A stretch of 64,000 nucleotides of DNA. Origin: JAKFDI01 sp044508835 (GTDB taxonomy: Bacteria; Pseudomonadota; Gammaproteobacteria; Burkholderiales; Burkholderiaceae_C). The DNA lies in assembly GCA_044508835.1 (NCBI GenBank), contig JBIQHD010000009.1:1-64000 (forward strand), given 5' to 3'. This document shows, in pieces, positions 7,848 to 16,190 of the stretch; within the stretch, counting starts at the first letter, position 1; each line of letters begins with the position of its first letter. The position numbers were made by a program, and so were the translations under genes. Below the pieces are notes generated by a model, which saw nothing but the letters and a program-made list of their open reading frames with translations, searched no databases and had not been told where the DNA came from.

Positions 7848-8531
7848 TCAGCGCGCCAGCTCGGCGCGCATCGCGTCGATGACCTGCCGGTAGTCCGGCT
7901 TGCCGAAGATGGCGCTGCCGGCCACGAAGGTGTCGGCGCCGGCGTCGGCCACCCGGCGGATGTTGTCGGTCTTGATGCCGCCGTCCACCTCCAGGCAGAT
8001 GTCGCGCCCGCTCGCGTCGATGAGCCGGCGCACGCGCTCGATCTTCTTCAGCGTGGACGGGATGAAGCTCTGCCCGCCGAAGCCCGGGTTCACGCTCATC
8101 AGCAGGACGACGTCGACCTTGTCGATCACCCACTCCAGCACGTCCAGCGGCGCGGCCGGGTTGAACACCAGGCCGGCCTGCACGCCTTCGGCCTTGATGA
8201 GCTGCAGCGTGCGGTCGACGTGGGTGCTGGCGTCGGGGTGGAAGGTCACGCTGTCGGCGCCGGCCTTGCAGAAGGCGAGCGCGAGCGCGTCGACCGGCTG
8301 CACCATCAGGTGCACGTCGATCGGCACGCGGGTGCCGTCGGCGCGCTGCGCCACCGGCCGCAGCGCCTCGCAGATCATCGGCCCGAAGCTCAGGTTCGGG
8401 ACGTAATGGTTGTCCATCACGTCGAAGTGGATCCAGTCGGCGCCGGCGTCGATGACGCGGCGCACGTCGTCGCCGAGACGGGTGAAATCGGCCGACAGGA
8501 TGCTGGGCGCGATGCGGTAGGTGGCGGTCAT
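7848..8531 (-). CDS. rpe: Ribulose-phosphate 3-epimerase
   Basis: Interconverts ribulose-5-phosphate and xylulose-5-phosphate in the pentose phosphate and Calvin pathways. The 227-residue TIM barrel contains the conserved IAPSILSADF start, the metal-binding HFDVMDNHYVPN, the HPDAST segment, VNPGFGGQSFIP and DGGIKTDN. It is transcribed divergently from apaG with a 36-base gap that contains the short inverted repeat CTAGG-N6-CCTAG (8541-8556). Confidence 0.96.
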   Translation of the reverse strand: MTATYRIAPSILSADFTRLGDDVRRVIDAGADWIHFDVMDNHYVPNLSFGPMICEALRPVAQRADGTRVPIDVHLMVQPVDALALAFCKAGADSVTFHPDASTHVDRTLQLIKAEGVQAGLVFNPAAPLDVLEWVIDKVDVVLLMSVNPGFGGQSFIPSTLKKIERVRRLIDASGRDICLEVDGGIKTDNIRRVADAGADTFVAGSAIFGKPDYRQVIDAMRAELAR

Positions 8532-8567
8532 CAGTCGATTCTAGGGAGCCTCCTAGAATCCGCCGCC

Positions 8568-8942
8568 ATGGCTCACCCCGAATTCACCTGCACGGTCGCT
8601 GTGCGACACCTGCCCGAGCAGACGGATGCGTCGGCCGACATCTACGGCTTTGCCTACACCATCACCATCCGCAACACCGGCGATGTGGCGGGGCAGCTGA
8701 TCGCGCGCCATTGGGTCGTCACCGACGCGCACGGCCACGTCGAGGAAGTGCGCGGCCTGGCGGTCGTGGGCAAGCAGCCGCTGCTGCGCCCGGGCGAGAG
8801 CTTCGAGTACACGAGCTGGACGCGCATCGGCACGCCCCACGGCACGATGCGGGGCACCTTCTTCTGCATGACCGAGGATGCGCAGCCCTTCGAGGCCGCC
8901 ATCGGCGAGTTCGGCCTGACGACCGCGTCGGCGCTGCACTAG
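8568..8942 (+). CDS. apaG: ApaG (Co2+/Mg2+ efflux-associated protein)
   Basis: A 124-residue fibronectin-III-like ApaG protein of the standard family length. It shows FAYTITIRNTGDVAGQLIARHW, PLLRPGESFEYTSWTRIGTPHGTMRGTF and a conserved C-terminal PFEAAIGEFGL. The family was named from cobalt resistance and Ap4A phenotypes; the molecular role is not settled. The ATG at 8568 is the only start consistent with the family. The gene is divergent from rpe, and the next gene starts 32 bases downstream. Confidence 0.94.
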   Translation: MAHPEFTCTVAVRHLPEQTDASADIYGFAYTITIRNTGDVAGQLIARHWVVTDAHGHVEEVRGLAVVGKQPLLRPGESFEYTSWTRIGTPHGTMRGTFFCMTEDAQPFEAAIGEFGLTTASALH

Positions 8943-8974
8943 CAGCCTCCTCGCCCGCCTTCGACGCCGCGCGC

Positions 8975-10972
8975 ATGGCACGCTCCGCCGTACCCGCCTG
9001 GGACGTCACCGCGCTGGTCAACGCGGCCGATCCCCGGGCCTCGCTGCCCGAGCGCCACCTCTGGCTCATCCGCCTGCTCGAGTGGCTGCGCCACGCGCCC
9101 GTGCCGGCCGAGGAGGGCCAGGCGCCCAGGCCGGTGCTGCGCCTGAAGCACCTGCTCAACCTGCTGGAGCGCCACCCGGAGCACCGCGAGCGCGTGGCCG
9201 CGATGCTGGCCGTCTTCTGGCGCGAGATCGACACCGCCGCGCTGTTCGCCGACTTCGGCTTCTCCTCGGGCACCAGCTTCCTGGGCGAGATCGCGCGCCG
9301 CCTGCGCCTGCAGTGGATGCCGCTGACGCCGGCCACCGCCGACCTGGGCGAGCTCTTCGGCCTGCTGTTCCCGCACGCCGACGACGCGCAATGGCTCGAC
9401 GCCATCGACCACGACACGCTCGCGCGGCTGGTGCGCGTGGTCGGCACGGCCCGGGGCGCGTCGCAGTGGCGCACGCCGCTGGTCGACGCCATCCTGTTCC
9501 TGTCGAGCGAGGTGCGCGCCGCCGGGTTCTCGCCGCTGCTGCGCCAGCGCATGAGCGCGCAGCTGCTCGCCGACGCGCCGTTCCGCCAGCTCGCGCGCGT
9601 GGCCGAGCACATCGGCGAGCTGGTCGAGGCCGGCGACCATGCCGCGCTGCTGCGCGAGGGCCAGTACCTGCGCGCGCTGCTGCAGAGCTGCCGGCGCTGC
9701 GCCGACAGCGTGCACGACCACCTCGAGGAGCACGGCGTCTCGGTCAACGTGGTGTTCGAGCTGGAGCAGCTGCGCGAGCGCACGCACCGCATCGAGGACC
9801 TGCTGAACTGCATGCTGAGCCCCACGCCCGAGCGCGAGGTGGCCCGGCTCATCGCCGACCTCGTGCGCACGGCGCAGCGCCAGCGCAGCATGCGCGCGCT
9901 GTTCGCGCAGCACTACTCGCTGCTCGCGCGCAAGATGACCGAGCGCAGCGCGTCCAGCGGCGAGCACTACATCACCCGCAACCGCGGCGAGTACTGGCGC
10001 ATGCTGCGCGCGGCCATGGGCGGCGGCATGGTGATCGCGGGCACCACCTTCGTGAAGTTCGCGGTGCTGGCGATCGGGCTGTCGGCCTTCTGGGGCGGCT
10101 TCTGGGCCGGCATCAACTACGCCGTCAGCTTCGTGCTCGTGCACCTGGCGCACTGGACCATCGCCACCAAGCAGCCGGCGATGACGGCGCCGGCGCTGGC
10201 CGAGAAGCTCGGCGACATGTCGCGCGACGAGACGGTGGAGGGCTTCGTCGACGAGGTGGCGAACATGATCCGCTCGCAGTCGGCGGCCATCTTCGGCAAC
10301 CTCGTCATCGCCGGGCCGCTGACGCTCGCGGCGCAGCTCGCATGGACGGCCGCCTTCGGCCACCCGATCGTCGACGCCGAGCGGGCGCACCACGCCATGG
10401 GCGCGCTCACGCTGCTCGGCCCGACGGCCTTCTACGCGGCCATCACCGGCGTGCTGCTGTTCGCGAGCTCGGTCATCGCCGGCTGGGTGGAGAACTGGTT
10501 CGTCTGGCACCGGCTGGACAGCGCCATCGAGTGGAACCCGCGCTTCATCGCCCGCCTCGGCGCGGCGCGGGCGCGCCGCTGGGCGGCTTGGTGGCGCAGC
10601 AACATCTCGGGCCTCACGTCCAACGTGGCGCTGGGCATGATGCTCGGGCTCGTGCCGGTGGTGGCGCACTTCTTCGCGCTGCCGATCGACGTGCGCCACG
10701 TCAGCCTGTCCACCGCGCAGATGGGCGTGGCCGTGGGCGCCGAGGGCTTCGGCCTGCTCGCGCAGCCGCTGTTCTGGTGGTGCATGGCGGGGCTGGCCGT
10801 CACGGCCACGCTCAACGTGTCGGTGAGCTTCTTCCTGGCGTTCCGGCTGGCGCTGCGCTCGCGCGGCGTGCGCCTGGCCGATCGCAGCCGCATCTACGCG
10901 GCCATCCGGCGGCGGCTGCGCACGCGGCCGCTGTCGTTCCTCTGGCCGCCGCGTCCGCGCGACGGCAGCTAG
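8975..10972 (+). CDS. Large membrane protein of the 'site-specific recombinase' (Gcr-like) family
   Basis: A 665-residue protein matching, by layout, a family that databases call site-specific recombinase after a Neisseria report. Residues 1 to about 330 are soluble and helix-rich with many Arg and Leu residues. The second half has several hydrophobic segments, for example MVIAGTTFVKFAVLAIGLSA, NLVIAGPLTLAAQLAWTAAF, AAITGVLLFASSVIAGWVE and a pair before the basic C-terminus. No tyrosine or serine recombinase motif is visible, so the family name is probably misleading and a membrane role is more likely. It follows apaG on the same strand and its stop overlaps the tail of the convergent small gene. 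Confidence 0.8.
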   Translation: MARSAVPAWDVTALVNAADPRASLPERHLWLIRLLEWLRHAPVPAEEGQAPRPVLRLKHLLNLLERHPEHRERVAAMLAVFWREIDTAALFADFGFSSGTSFLGEIARRLRLQWMPLTPATADLGELFGLLFPHADDAQWLDAIDHDTLARLVRVVGTARGASQWRTPLVDAILFLSSEVRAAGFSPLLRQRMSAQLLADAPFRQLARVAEHIGELVEAGDHAALLREGQYLRALLQSCRRCADSVHDHLEEHGVSVNVVFELEQLRERTHRIEDLLNCMLSPTPEREVARLIADLVRTAQRQRSMRALFAQHYSLLARKMTERSASSGEHYITRNRGEYWRMLRAAMGGGMVIAGTTFVKFAVLAIGLSAFWGGFWAGINYAVSFVLVHLAHWTIATKQPAMTAPALAEKLGDMSRDETVEGFVDEVANMIRSQSAAIFGNLVIAGPLTLAAQLAWTAAFGHPIVDAERAHHAMGALTLLGPTAFYAAITGVLLFASSVIAGWVENWFVWHRLDSAIEWNPRFIARLGAARARRWAAWWRSNISGLTSNVALGMMLGLVPVVAHFFALPIDVRHVSLSTAQMGVAVGAEGFGLLAQPLFWWCMAGLAVTATLNVSVSFFLAFRLALRSRGVRLADRSRIYAAIRRRLRTRPLSFLWPPRPRDGS

Positions 10973-11097
10973 CCGCGGTCCTCCGCGTCGTCCTCCTCGC
11001 GGCGCTCGCCCCCGCGGCGGCCGGAGAACATGGTCCACCACACGATGAGCAGCAGCAGCACGAGTGCGGCGAGGGCTTCCAGCAGAATGACCCACAT
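10969..11097 (-). CDS. Small single-pass membrane protein (42 aa)
   Basis: A 42-residue frame consisting of one hydrophobic helix (MWVILLEALAALVLLLLIVWW) followed by a charged tail GRRGGERREEDDAEDRG. The amphipathic helix-plus-tail layout and strand position between the recombinase-family gene and mltA look like a genuine short gene. The frame could be extended upstream to 11319 only by a GC-rich, low-complexity stretch antisense to mltA, so I use the internal ATG at 11097. That ATG lies back-to-back with the usual mltA start, so one of the two start calls may be wrong. Confidence 0.55.
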   Translation of the reverse strand: MWVILLEALAALVLLLLIVWWTMFSGRRGGERREEDDAEDRG

Positions 11098-12247
11098 GTC
11101 GAAGTTCCAGGGCGTGCGCAGGCGGTGGCGGTCGGCGGCCGCGATTCTAGGGACCGTGGGCTGGCTCGTGGCCGGCTGCGTCAGCCCGCCCCCCGCCGCC
11201 CCGCCGGCCGAGCCGCCGGCCGCGCCCGTCGACGCCCCCGCGTCCGTGCTGACGCAGCCGCAGGCGCGCTGGGTGCCGGTGGCGTTCGCCGACCTGCCCG
11301 GCTGGGAGGCCGACCGCACCAGCGAATGGTGGCCGGCGCTGATGCACAGCTGCCAGCGCGCGCCGCTCGAATGGGTGCGGCTGTGCGCCGACGCCGCCAG
11401 GCAGGCGCCGGCCGGCGACGCGGCCGTGCGCGCCTGGCTGCAGCAGCACCTGCAGCCCTACCGCGTGGAATCGCTCGACGGGCGCGCCGAAGGCCTCGCC
11501 ACCGGCTACTACGAGCCGCTGATCGACGCGAAGCGGCGCGCGGGCGGCGCCTACCGCGTGCCGCTGCACATGCCGCCGCCCGACCTCGCCACGCGCAAGC
11601 CCTACTGGACGCGCCGCCAGCTCGACACCCTGCCCGCCGCGCAGCGCAGCCTGCGCGGGCGCGAGATCGCCTACGTCGACGATCCGCTCGACGCGCTGAT
11701 CCTGCAGATCCAGGGCTCCGGCCGCCTGCAGGTGACCGAGGCCGACGGCAGCCGCAGGCTGGTGCGCCTCGCCTTCGCCGGGCACAACGACCAGCCCTAC
11801 CAGTCGGTCGGGCGCTGGCTCATCGAACAGGGCGAGCTGCGGGCGGACCAGGCCTCGTGGCCCGGCATCAAGTCCTGGGCGCAGCGCAACGCCGCCCGCG
11901 TGGACGAACTGCTGTGGAGCAACCCGCGCGTGGTCTTCTTCCGCGAGGAGCCGCTGCCCGACCCCACGCTCGGCCCGAAGGGCGCGCAGGGCGTGCCGCT
12001 CACGCCGCAGCGCTCGATCGCCGTCGACGCGCGCAGCATCCCCTACGGCACGCCGGTGTGGCTGGACACCACCGAGCCGCTGTCGAACACGCCGCTGCGC
12101 CGGCTGGTGATGGCCCAGGACACCGGCAGCGCCATCGTCGGCGCCGTGCGCGCCGACTACTTCTGGGGCTGGGGCGACGAGGCCGGGCAGCAGGCCGGGC
12201 GCATGAAGCAGCCCTTGCGCATGTGGGTGCTCTGGCCGAAGCGATGA
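11096..12247 (+). CDS. mltA: Membrane-bound lytic murein transglycosylase A
   Basis: Cleaves the glycan strands of peptidoglycan with formation of 1,6-anhydro ends. A lipoprotein signal ends in LVAGC, so the protein should be anchored to a membrane as a lipoprotein. The MltA body contains ATGYYEPLIDAKR and LILQIQGSGRL. A C-terminal 3D (double-psi barrel) domain with SIAVDARSIPYGTPVWLDT and AQDTGSAIVGAVRADYFWGWG carries the conserved Asp residues. Start uncertain: ATG 11087, ATG 11096 and GTG 11114 are all in frame and all give a plausible signal. GTG 11114 would leave room for the divergent small gene. Confidence 0.92.
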   Translation: MSKFQGVRRRWRSAAAILGTVGWLVAGCVSPPPAAPPAEPPAAPVDAPASVLTQPQARWVPVAFADLPGWEADRTSEWWPALMHSCQRAPLEWVRLCADAARQAPAGDAAVRAWLQQHLQPYRVESLDGRAEGLATGYYEPLIDAKRRAGGAYRVPLHMPPPDLATRKPYWTRRQLDTLPAAQRSLRGREIAYVDDPLDALILQIQGSGRLQVTEADGSRRLVRLAFAGHNDQPYQSVGRWLIEQGELRADQASWPGIKSWAQRNAARVDELLWSNPRVVFFREEPLPDPTLGPKGAQGVPLTPQRSIAVDARSIPYGTPVWLDTTEPLSNTPLRRLVMAQDTGSAIVGAVRADYFWGWGDEAGQQAGRMKQPLRMWVLWPKR

Positions 12248-12293
12248 TCCCCTCCTGCGCGCTTCGCGCGCCCCCGAGGGGGCTGAGCCCGGA

Positions 12294-12320
12294 CACGAAA
12301 GGTCCAGCGGACCTTTCGTG
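12294..12320. repeat. Perfect inverted repeat, 12-bp arms
   Basis: CACGAAAGGTCC and GGACCTTTCGTG flank the 3-base loop AGC, in the 170-base gap between the convergent mltA and MpaB-family genes. No T-run follows on either strand, so it is not a standard intrinsic terminator. It is embedded in other short GC palindromes (GCGCGCTTCGCGCGC, CCCCGAGGGGG), a style typical of Comamonadaceae-type intergenic repeats. It may still slow transcription from both sides. Confidence 0.6.
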
Positions 12321-12415
12321 CCTGGCGAAGGGCCGGGCCGCTGGCCCGGCGCGGCCTGCAAGGCAGCACTGGCGGACCGGCGGAGCCGGATCCGCGGTGC
12401 TTGCTTGATCCCTGA

Positions 12416-13402
12416 TCAAGCGCGGTAGAGGTGGTCGTCCGGCAGGCCCAGGCGCCGGCAGGCCTGCACCGCCGGCCCGGCGCGGAAATGCCAGCGGTCG
12501 ACGCCGCGCGCCGCACGTCCGATCCACCGGGCCTCCCACGGCGCCACCGACCAGGCCGCGCCGAGTTCCAGCCGCTCGCGCACCGCCGGCGGCACCAGCT
12601 GCACCGCCGCGCGCACGAGCAGCGCCTGCGCCGGGCGCAGCGGCCGCGGCAGCGCCGGGATGCGCTGCACGATCCGCAGGAATTCCTCGACGATGGGCGA
12701 CGCCCGCAGCGCGGGCTGCATGGCGTCGAACAGCCGCCGCTGGTCCGCGAGCGAGCATGGCGCGCCGGTGGCGCCGTACAGCCCGGCGGCGGGCAGGCCT
12801 TCGGCGTAGTAGCGATCGCGGTCGCCCGGCGACAGCGCCCGCACGTGCGCCGCGTAGGCCTCGAGGAAGCCGAAGCTGGCGGTGGCCTGCACCCAGTCGA
12901 GCAGCGGCGGGTCGAGCGCGCGGTAGGGCTGCCCTTCCGGCGTCACGCCCTGCACGCGCGCATGCAGCCGCGTGACGCGCGCGATCTGCGCCTCGGCCTG
13001 GCTGCGCGGGCCGTAGACGCTCAGCATCGCTGCCTGCGCGGTGCGGCGCAGGCGTTCCATCGGCCGCTCGCGAAAGCTCGTGTGCTCCCACACGCCGGTG
13101 CGCACGCGCGGCTCGGCCAGTTCGAGCACCACCGCCGCCACGCCGCCGACGAACATCGTGAGCGGGTTGCGGAACACCTGCCACGACACCGAATCGGGCG
13201 CGCACAGCGCCGGCTCGCCGGCCGGGCGGCTGAAGTCGATCGGCGCGCCCGCGGCCGGCTGCATCAGCGCGAGCACCCTGGCTTCGAGACGGCGCTGCAC
13301 CGGCGCCGGGAACGCGCGCGGCGGGGAGGCGGGGCGTGATGGGTGCGGGCTCACGGCGGGATCGGTCGGGCGAAGGGTGGGTGACGAACCATCGGCACCC
13401 AT
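12416..13402 (-). CDS. Oxygenase MpaB family protein (DUF2236)
   Basis: A 328-residue protein of the MpaB/DUF2236 group, whose characterised members include latex-clearing haem proteins and mycophenolic-acid pathway oxygenases; substrate here is unknown. Recognisable parts are NPLTMFVGGVAAVVLELAEPRVRTGVWEHTSFRERPMERLRRTAQAAM near residue 80, the VTRLHARVQGVTPEGQPYRALDPPLLDWVQATASFGFLEAY block with the conserved His and Asp, and a C-terminal helix. The ATG at 13402 is chosen because sequence upstream of it is low complexity and antisense to the next gene. It is convergent with mltA. Confidence 0.82.
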   Translation of the reverse strand: MGADGSSPTLRPTDPAVSPHPSRPASPPRAFPAPVQRRLEARVLALMQPAAGAPIDFSRPAGEPALCAPDSVSWQVFRNPLTMFVGGVAAVVLELAEPRVRTGVWEHTSFRERPMERLRRTAQAAMLSVYGPRSQAEAQIARVTRLHARVQGVTPEGQPYRALDPPLLDWVQATASFGFLEAYAAHVRALSPGDRDRYYAEGLPAAGLYGATGAPCSLADQRRLFDAMQPALRASPIVEEFLRIVQRIPALPRPLRPAQALLVRAAVQLVPPAVRERLELGAAWSVAPWEARWIGRAARGVDRWHFRAGPAVQACRRLGLPDDHLYRA

Positions 13403-13600
13403 GATCGCGGCGGCCGTGACGCGGCACACGGACCGGCCGCAGTGACCACGGCGCCTACCGGCGGTTACCGAATTCATCCCCGCTCCGCCGTGCATTTGAC
13501 GCGGCGCGCGGCGCCGGCCCGGGCGCGGCGCCCCTAGCATCCGCCGCACTGGCTCCGCGGGCGCGTCCCGCGGTTCGCACGCAACGACAAGGGACGGCGG

Positions 13601-14242
13601 ATGACCTGGGGGCACAAGGCCCTGCGCGCGGCGGTGGCCGCGTGCGGCCTCGCATGGGCCGGCGCGGCCACGGCGGACGATGCGGATGCGCTGCGCGCGG
13701 CGTCGGACGATGCCCGCCATGCCGTCCGCTGGATCGCGGCGTCTCGAGACGCCGACGGGCGGCCCTACGCCGTCGTCGACAAGAGGCAGGCGCGGCTCTT
13801 CGTCTTCGCCGCCGACGGCCGCCTCGCCGGCACCTCGCCCGCGCTGCTGGGCCTGGCGCCCGGCGACCACGCGCTGGCCGGCACCGGCAGCAAGCCGCTG
13901 TCGCAGATCGCGTTCGGGGAGCGCACCACGCCGGCCGGCCGCTTCGAGTCGGAGCCGGGGCGCAACCTCGGCGGCGAGCACGTGGTGTGGTTCGACTACG
14001 ACGCGGGCCTGGCCATCCACCGCCTGCGCCCCGGGCCGGGCGAGGCCGCGCGCCGGCGCAGCCTCGCGTCCGCCACGCCGGCCGACAACCGCGCCTCGCT
14101 CGGCTGCGTGGTGGTGCCGGCGGCCTTCTACGACCGCGTGGTCGAACCGATGCTCGGCCGCGGCCGCAGCGTCGTCTACGTGCTGCCGGAGACGCAGCCG
14201 GTGCAGGCGTTCATCGCCGCGCGGGAGCGAGCGGCGCAGTAG
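13601..14242 (+). CDS. Exported L,D-transpeptidase-like protein
   Basis: A 213-residue protein with an N-terminal signal peptide (HKALRAAVAACGLAWAGAATA). A later domain resembles the YkuD L,D-transpeptidase fold: TPAGRF, an AIHRL strand with the conserved His, and a DNRASLGCVVVP segment where SLGCV corresponds to the catalytic S/T-x-G-C motif. Such enzymes cross-link peptidoglycan or attach proteins to it. The motif differs from the strict HGxxN form, so it could be a divergent or regulatory member. About 200 bases without a recognisable gene precede it. Confidence 0.7.
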   Translation: MTWGHKALRAAVAACGLAWAGAATADDADALRAASDDARHAVRWIAASRDADGRPYAVVDKRQARLFVFAADGRLAGTSPALLGLAPGDHALAGTGSKPLSQIAFGERTTPAGRFESEPGRNLGGEHVVWFDYDAGLAIHRLRPGPGEAARRRSLASATPADNRASLGCVVVPAAFYDRVVEPMLGRGRSVVYVLPETQPVQAFIAARERAAQ

Positions 14243-14311
14243 CGCCGCGGCGGCCACAACCGCAAACATCTGCCCGGCCGCCGCGCCGCACCGCGGCGAT
14301 ACAGTGCCGCG

Positions 14312-14644
14312 ATGCAGTTCACCCTCCAGATCGACGGCCGCGCCCATGGCCTCACGCCGTGGCTGCCGGGCACGCTGAGGCCGGTGCGCACCGGCGTCTA
14401 CCAGCGCAACGATCCCGCCGGCCCCTACAGCTGCTGGGACGGCAGCTGCTGGCGCGACGATGCCGCCGACGCGCCGGCCGCGGTGAGGCAGACGCGGCCC
14501 AGCCGCTGGCAGGACGCCTCCTGGCGCGGGCTGACCGATGCGACGACGGAACACTGCGCCACCTGCCGCGGCCACGGCGTCGTCGACCGCGGCGACGACC
14601 CCGACACCGGCGAGCCGCTGATCGCGCCCTGCCCCGACTGCTGA
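14312..14644 (+). CDS. Hypothetical protein with two CxxC motifs (110 aa)
   Basis: I do not recognise this family. The 110-residue product has an N-terminal beta-strand-like segment (MQFTLQIDGR), a region rich in Trp, Gly and Asp (GPYSCWDGSCWRDD) and a C-terminal pair CATC and CPDC about 30 residues apart. This four-cysteine spacing suggests a small zinc ribbon similar to a DnaJ-type knuckle. There is no signal peptide. It lies 69 bases after the transpeptidase-like gene on the same strand and may be co-transcribed. Codon use is like its neighbours. Confidence 0.65.
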   Translation: MQFTLQIDGRAHGLTPWLPGTLRPVRTGVYQRNDPAGPYSCWDGSCWRDDAADAPAAVRQTRPSRWQDASWRGLTDATTEHCATCRGHGVVDRGDDPDTGEPLIAPCPDC

Positions 14645-14836
14645 CGCGGCGGCGGGCCACAGCCCCATCGCGGATGAAGAAAGCCCGCGGGCAGCCAGCC
14701 CGCGCGGCACCCACGTTCGGCCGACAGACCCCCCTCGTCGCTTCCTGAGGGCAAACGCCTATGCGCATTCGCCGAAGCGCACCCTATGCTTCTTTGGCCA
14801 TCATACGAGACGATGTCCCAATATACAGGAGCAATC

Positions 14837-16156
14837 ATGAACGCGCCGCAAGAGATTCCGTTGTCCTCGAGCCTTCACGCACGGGCGAAGCAGGTCTTTC
14901 CCGGAGGGTTCACGCGCGCCACGCTGGTGGAGCCGGGCGAGCCGGTCTTCGTCGCGGGCGGGAAGGGGGCCTACCTGCACGCCGTCGACGGGCGCCGCTA
15001 TCTCGACTGCTCGCACAACTTCACCTCCGTCATCCATGGCCATGCGCACCCGGCCATCACCCAGGCCGTGGCCGAGCAGATCCAGAAGGGGACCGCCTTC
15101 TCCCTGTGCGGCGAATCCGAGATCAGGCTGGCGGAGGCGCTGCAGAGCCGCTGCCGGACCTTCGAGAACGTGTGCTTCTCGAACTCGGGCACCGAGGCGG
15201 TGCTGTTCGCGCTGAAGGCCGCCCGGGCGGCGACGGGCCGGCCGCTGATCGCCAAGTGCGAGGGCGCTTATCACGGGCTGTCGGATTTCGCGGAGATCAG
15301 CGTCAACTCGACGCCGGCCAACTGGGGCGACGAGGAGCCGGCAGCCGTTCCCGGCAGCGTCGGCACGCCGCAGTCCGTGCTGGACGGCGTGGTGGTGCTC
15401 CCCTACAACGACGTGGAGGCCAGCCTGCGGATCCTCGAGCGCGCCAAGGATCGCCTGGCCTGCGTGCTGCTCGACCCGATGGCCAGCCGCCTCGGCCTGA
15501 TCCCGGCCACGCCCGAATACCTGCGGGCGATCCGCGATTTCTGCACGCGCGCGGGCGTGGTGCTGATCTTCGACCAGGTCATCAACTTCCGCCTCGCCCA
15601 CGGCGGCGTCGAGGAGTTCTTCGGCGTCGAGCCCGACCTCTCCACGCTCGCCAAGGTGATGGGCGGCGGGTTCCCCGTCGGCGCGGTCGCCGGCCGGCGG
15701 TCGGTCATGGAGGTGTTCAGCAGCGCCCACGGACGGCCCAAGGTCACCGCCGGCGGCACCTTCTCGGCCAACCCGGTGACGATGGTGGCGGGCCTCGCCG
15801 CCCTCGAGGCGCTGACGCGCGAAGCGATCGACGGCATCAACCGCCACGGCGCCCGGGTGCGCGCGAGCCTCACGCAGTTCATCGAGGAGCGCGGCCTGAA
15901 CGCCTGCGTCACGGGGGGCGGCTCGCTCTTTAAGTTCCACTTCGGCGTCAGGAATCCCGCCAACCACCGCGACACCTATCCCAGCCCCGCCGAGGCGGAG
16001 CGCGGCGTGCGGTTCCGCCGGGCGATGATGGCCCGGCAGGTGCACCTCATCCCCTCGGCGTTCGGCGCGATCTCCACCGCCATGACCGACGACGACGTGT
16101 CCGCCCTCATCCGGGCGGCCTCGGAATCCATCGACGAGATCTACGCCGCCCGCTGA
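14837..16156 (+). CDS. Class III PLP aminotransferase (GSA-aminomutase/aspartate aminotransferase family)
   Basis: A 439-residue fold-type I PLP enzyme. It has the family markers PGGFTRATLVEPGEPVFVA, GRRYLDCSHNFTSVIHGHAHP, the NSGTEAVLFALKAARA cofactor-phosphate loop, AYHG, and LAKVMGGGFPVGAVAGRR with the Schiff-base Lys. In the DEV/DQV position it reads IFDQVINFR. It resembles glutamate-1-semialdehyde aminomutase but lies next to an importer and is more likely a catabolic amino-group transferase. An AGGAG site lies five bases before the ATG. It opens a five-gene operon with the polyamine-type importer that follows. Confidence 0.88.
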   Translation: MNAPQEIPLSSSLHARAKQVFPGGFTRATLVEPGEPVFVAGGKGAYLHAVDGRRYLDCSHNFTSVIHGHAHPAITQAVAEQIQKGTAFSLCGESEIRLAEALQSRCRTFENVCFSNSGTEAVLFALKAARAATGRPLIAKCEGAYHGLSDFAEISVNSTPANWGDEEPAAVPGSVGTPQSVLDGVVVLPYNDVEASLRILERAKDRLACVLLDPMASRLGLIPATPEYLRAIRDFCTRAGVVLIFDQVINFRLAHGGVEEFFGVEPDLSTLAKVMGGGFPVGAVAGRRSVMEVFSSAHGRPKVTAGGTFSANPVTMVAGLAALEALTREAIDGINRHGARVRASLTQFIEERGLNACVTGGGSLFKFHFGVRNPANHRDTYPSPAEAERGVRFRRAMMARQVHLIPSAFGAISTAMTDDDVSALIRAASESIDEIYAAR

Positions 16157-16190
16157 GGCGCCCGCGGGAATATCGACACAGGAGACTTCC

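Noticed and set aside
8975..10972. Mobile element or integration module at the 'recombinase' gene
   Set aside because: No direct or inverted flanking repeats, no tRNA attachment site and no transposase or integrase motif are visible. Gene order around it is housekeeping.
12294..12320. Perfect palindrome as an intrinsic terminator of mltA
   Set aside because: No T-run follows on either strand. It is reported as a repeat only.
9082..12408. Very long plus-strand open frame over apaG-distal genes
   Set aside because: It is an Arg/Ala/Pro-rich shadow of the real recombinase-family and mltA frames, created by high GC. It has no family features.
13496..13540. Sigma-70 promoter TTGACG...TAGCAT before the transpeptidase-like gene
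   Set aside because: The spacer is about 33 bases, far from the 16-18 expected.
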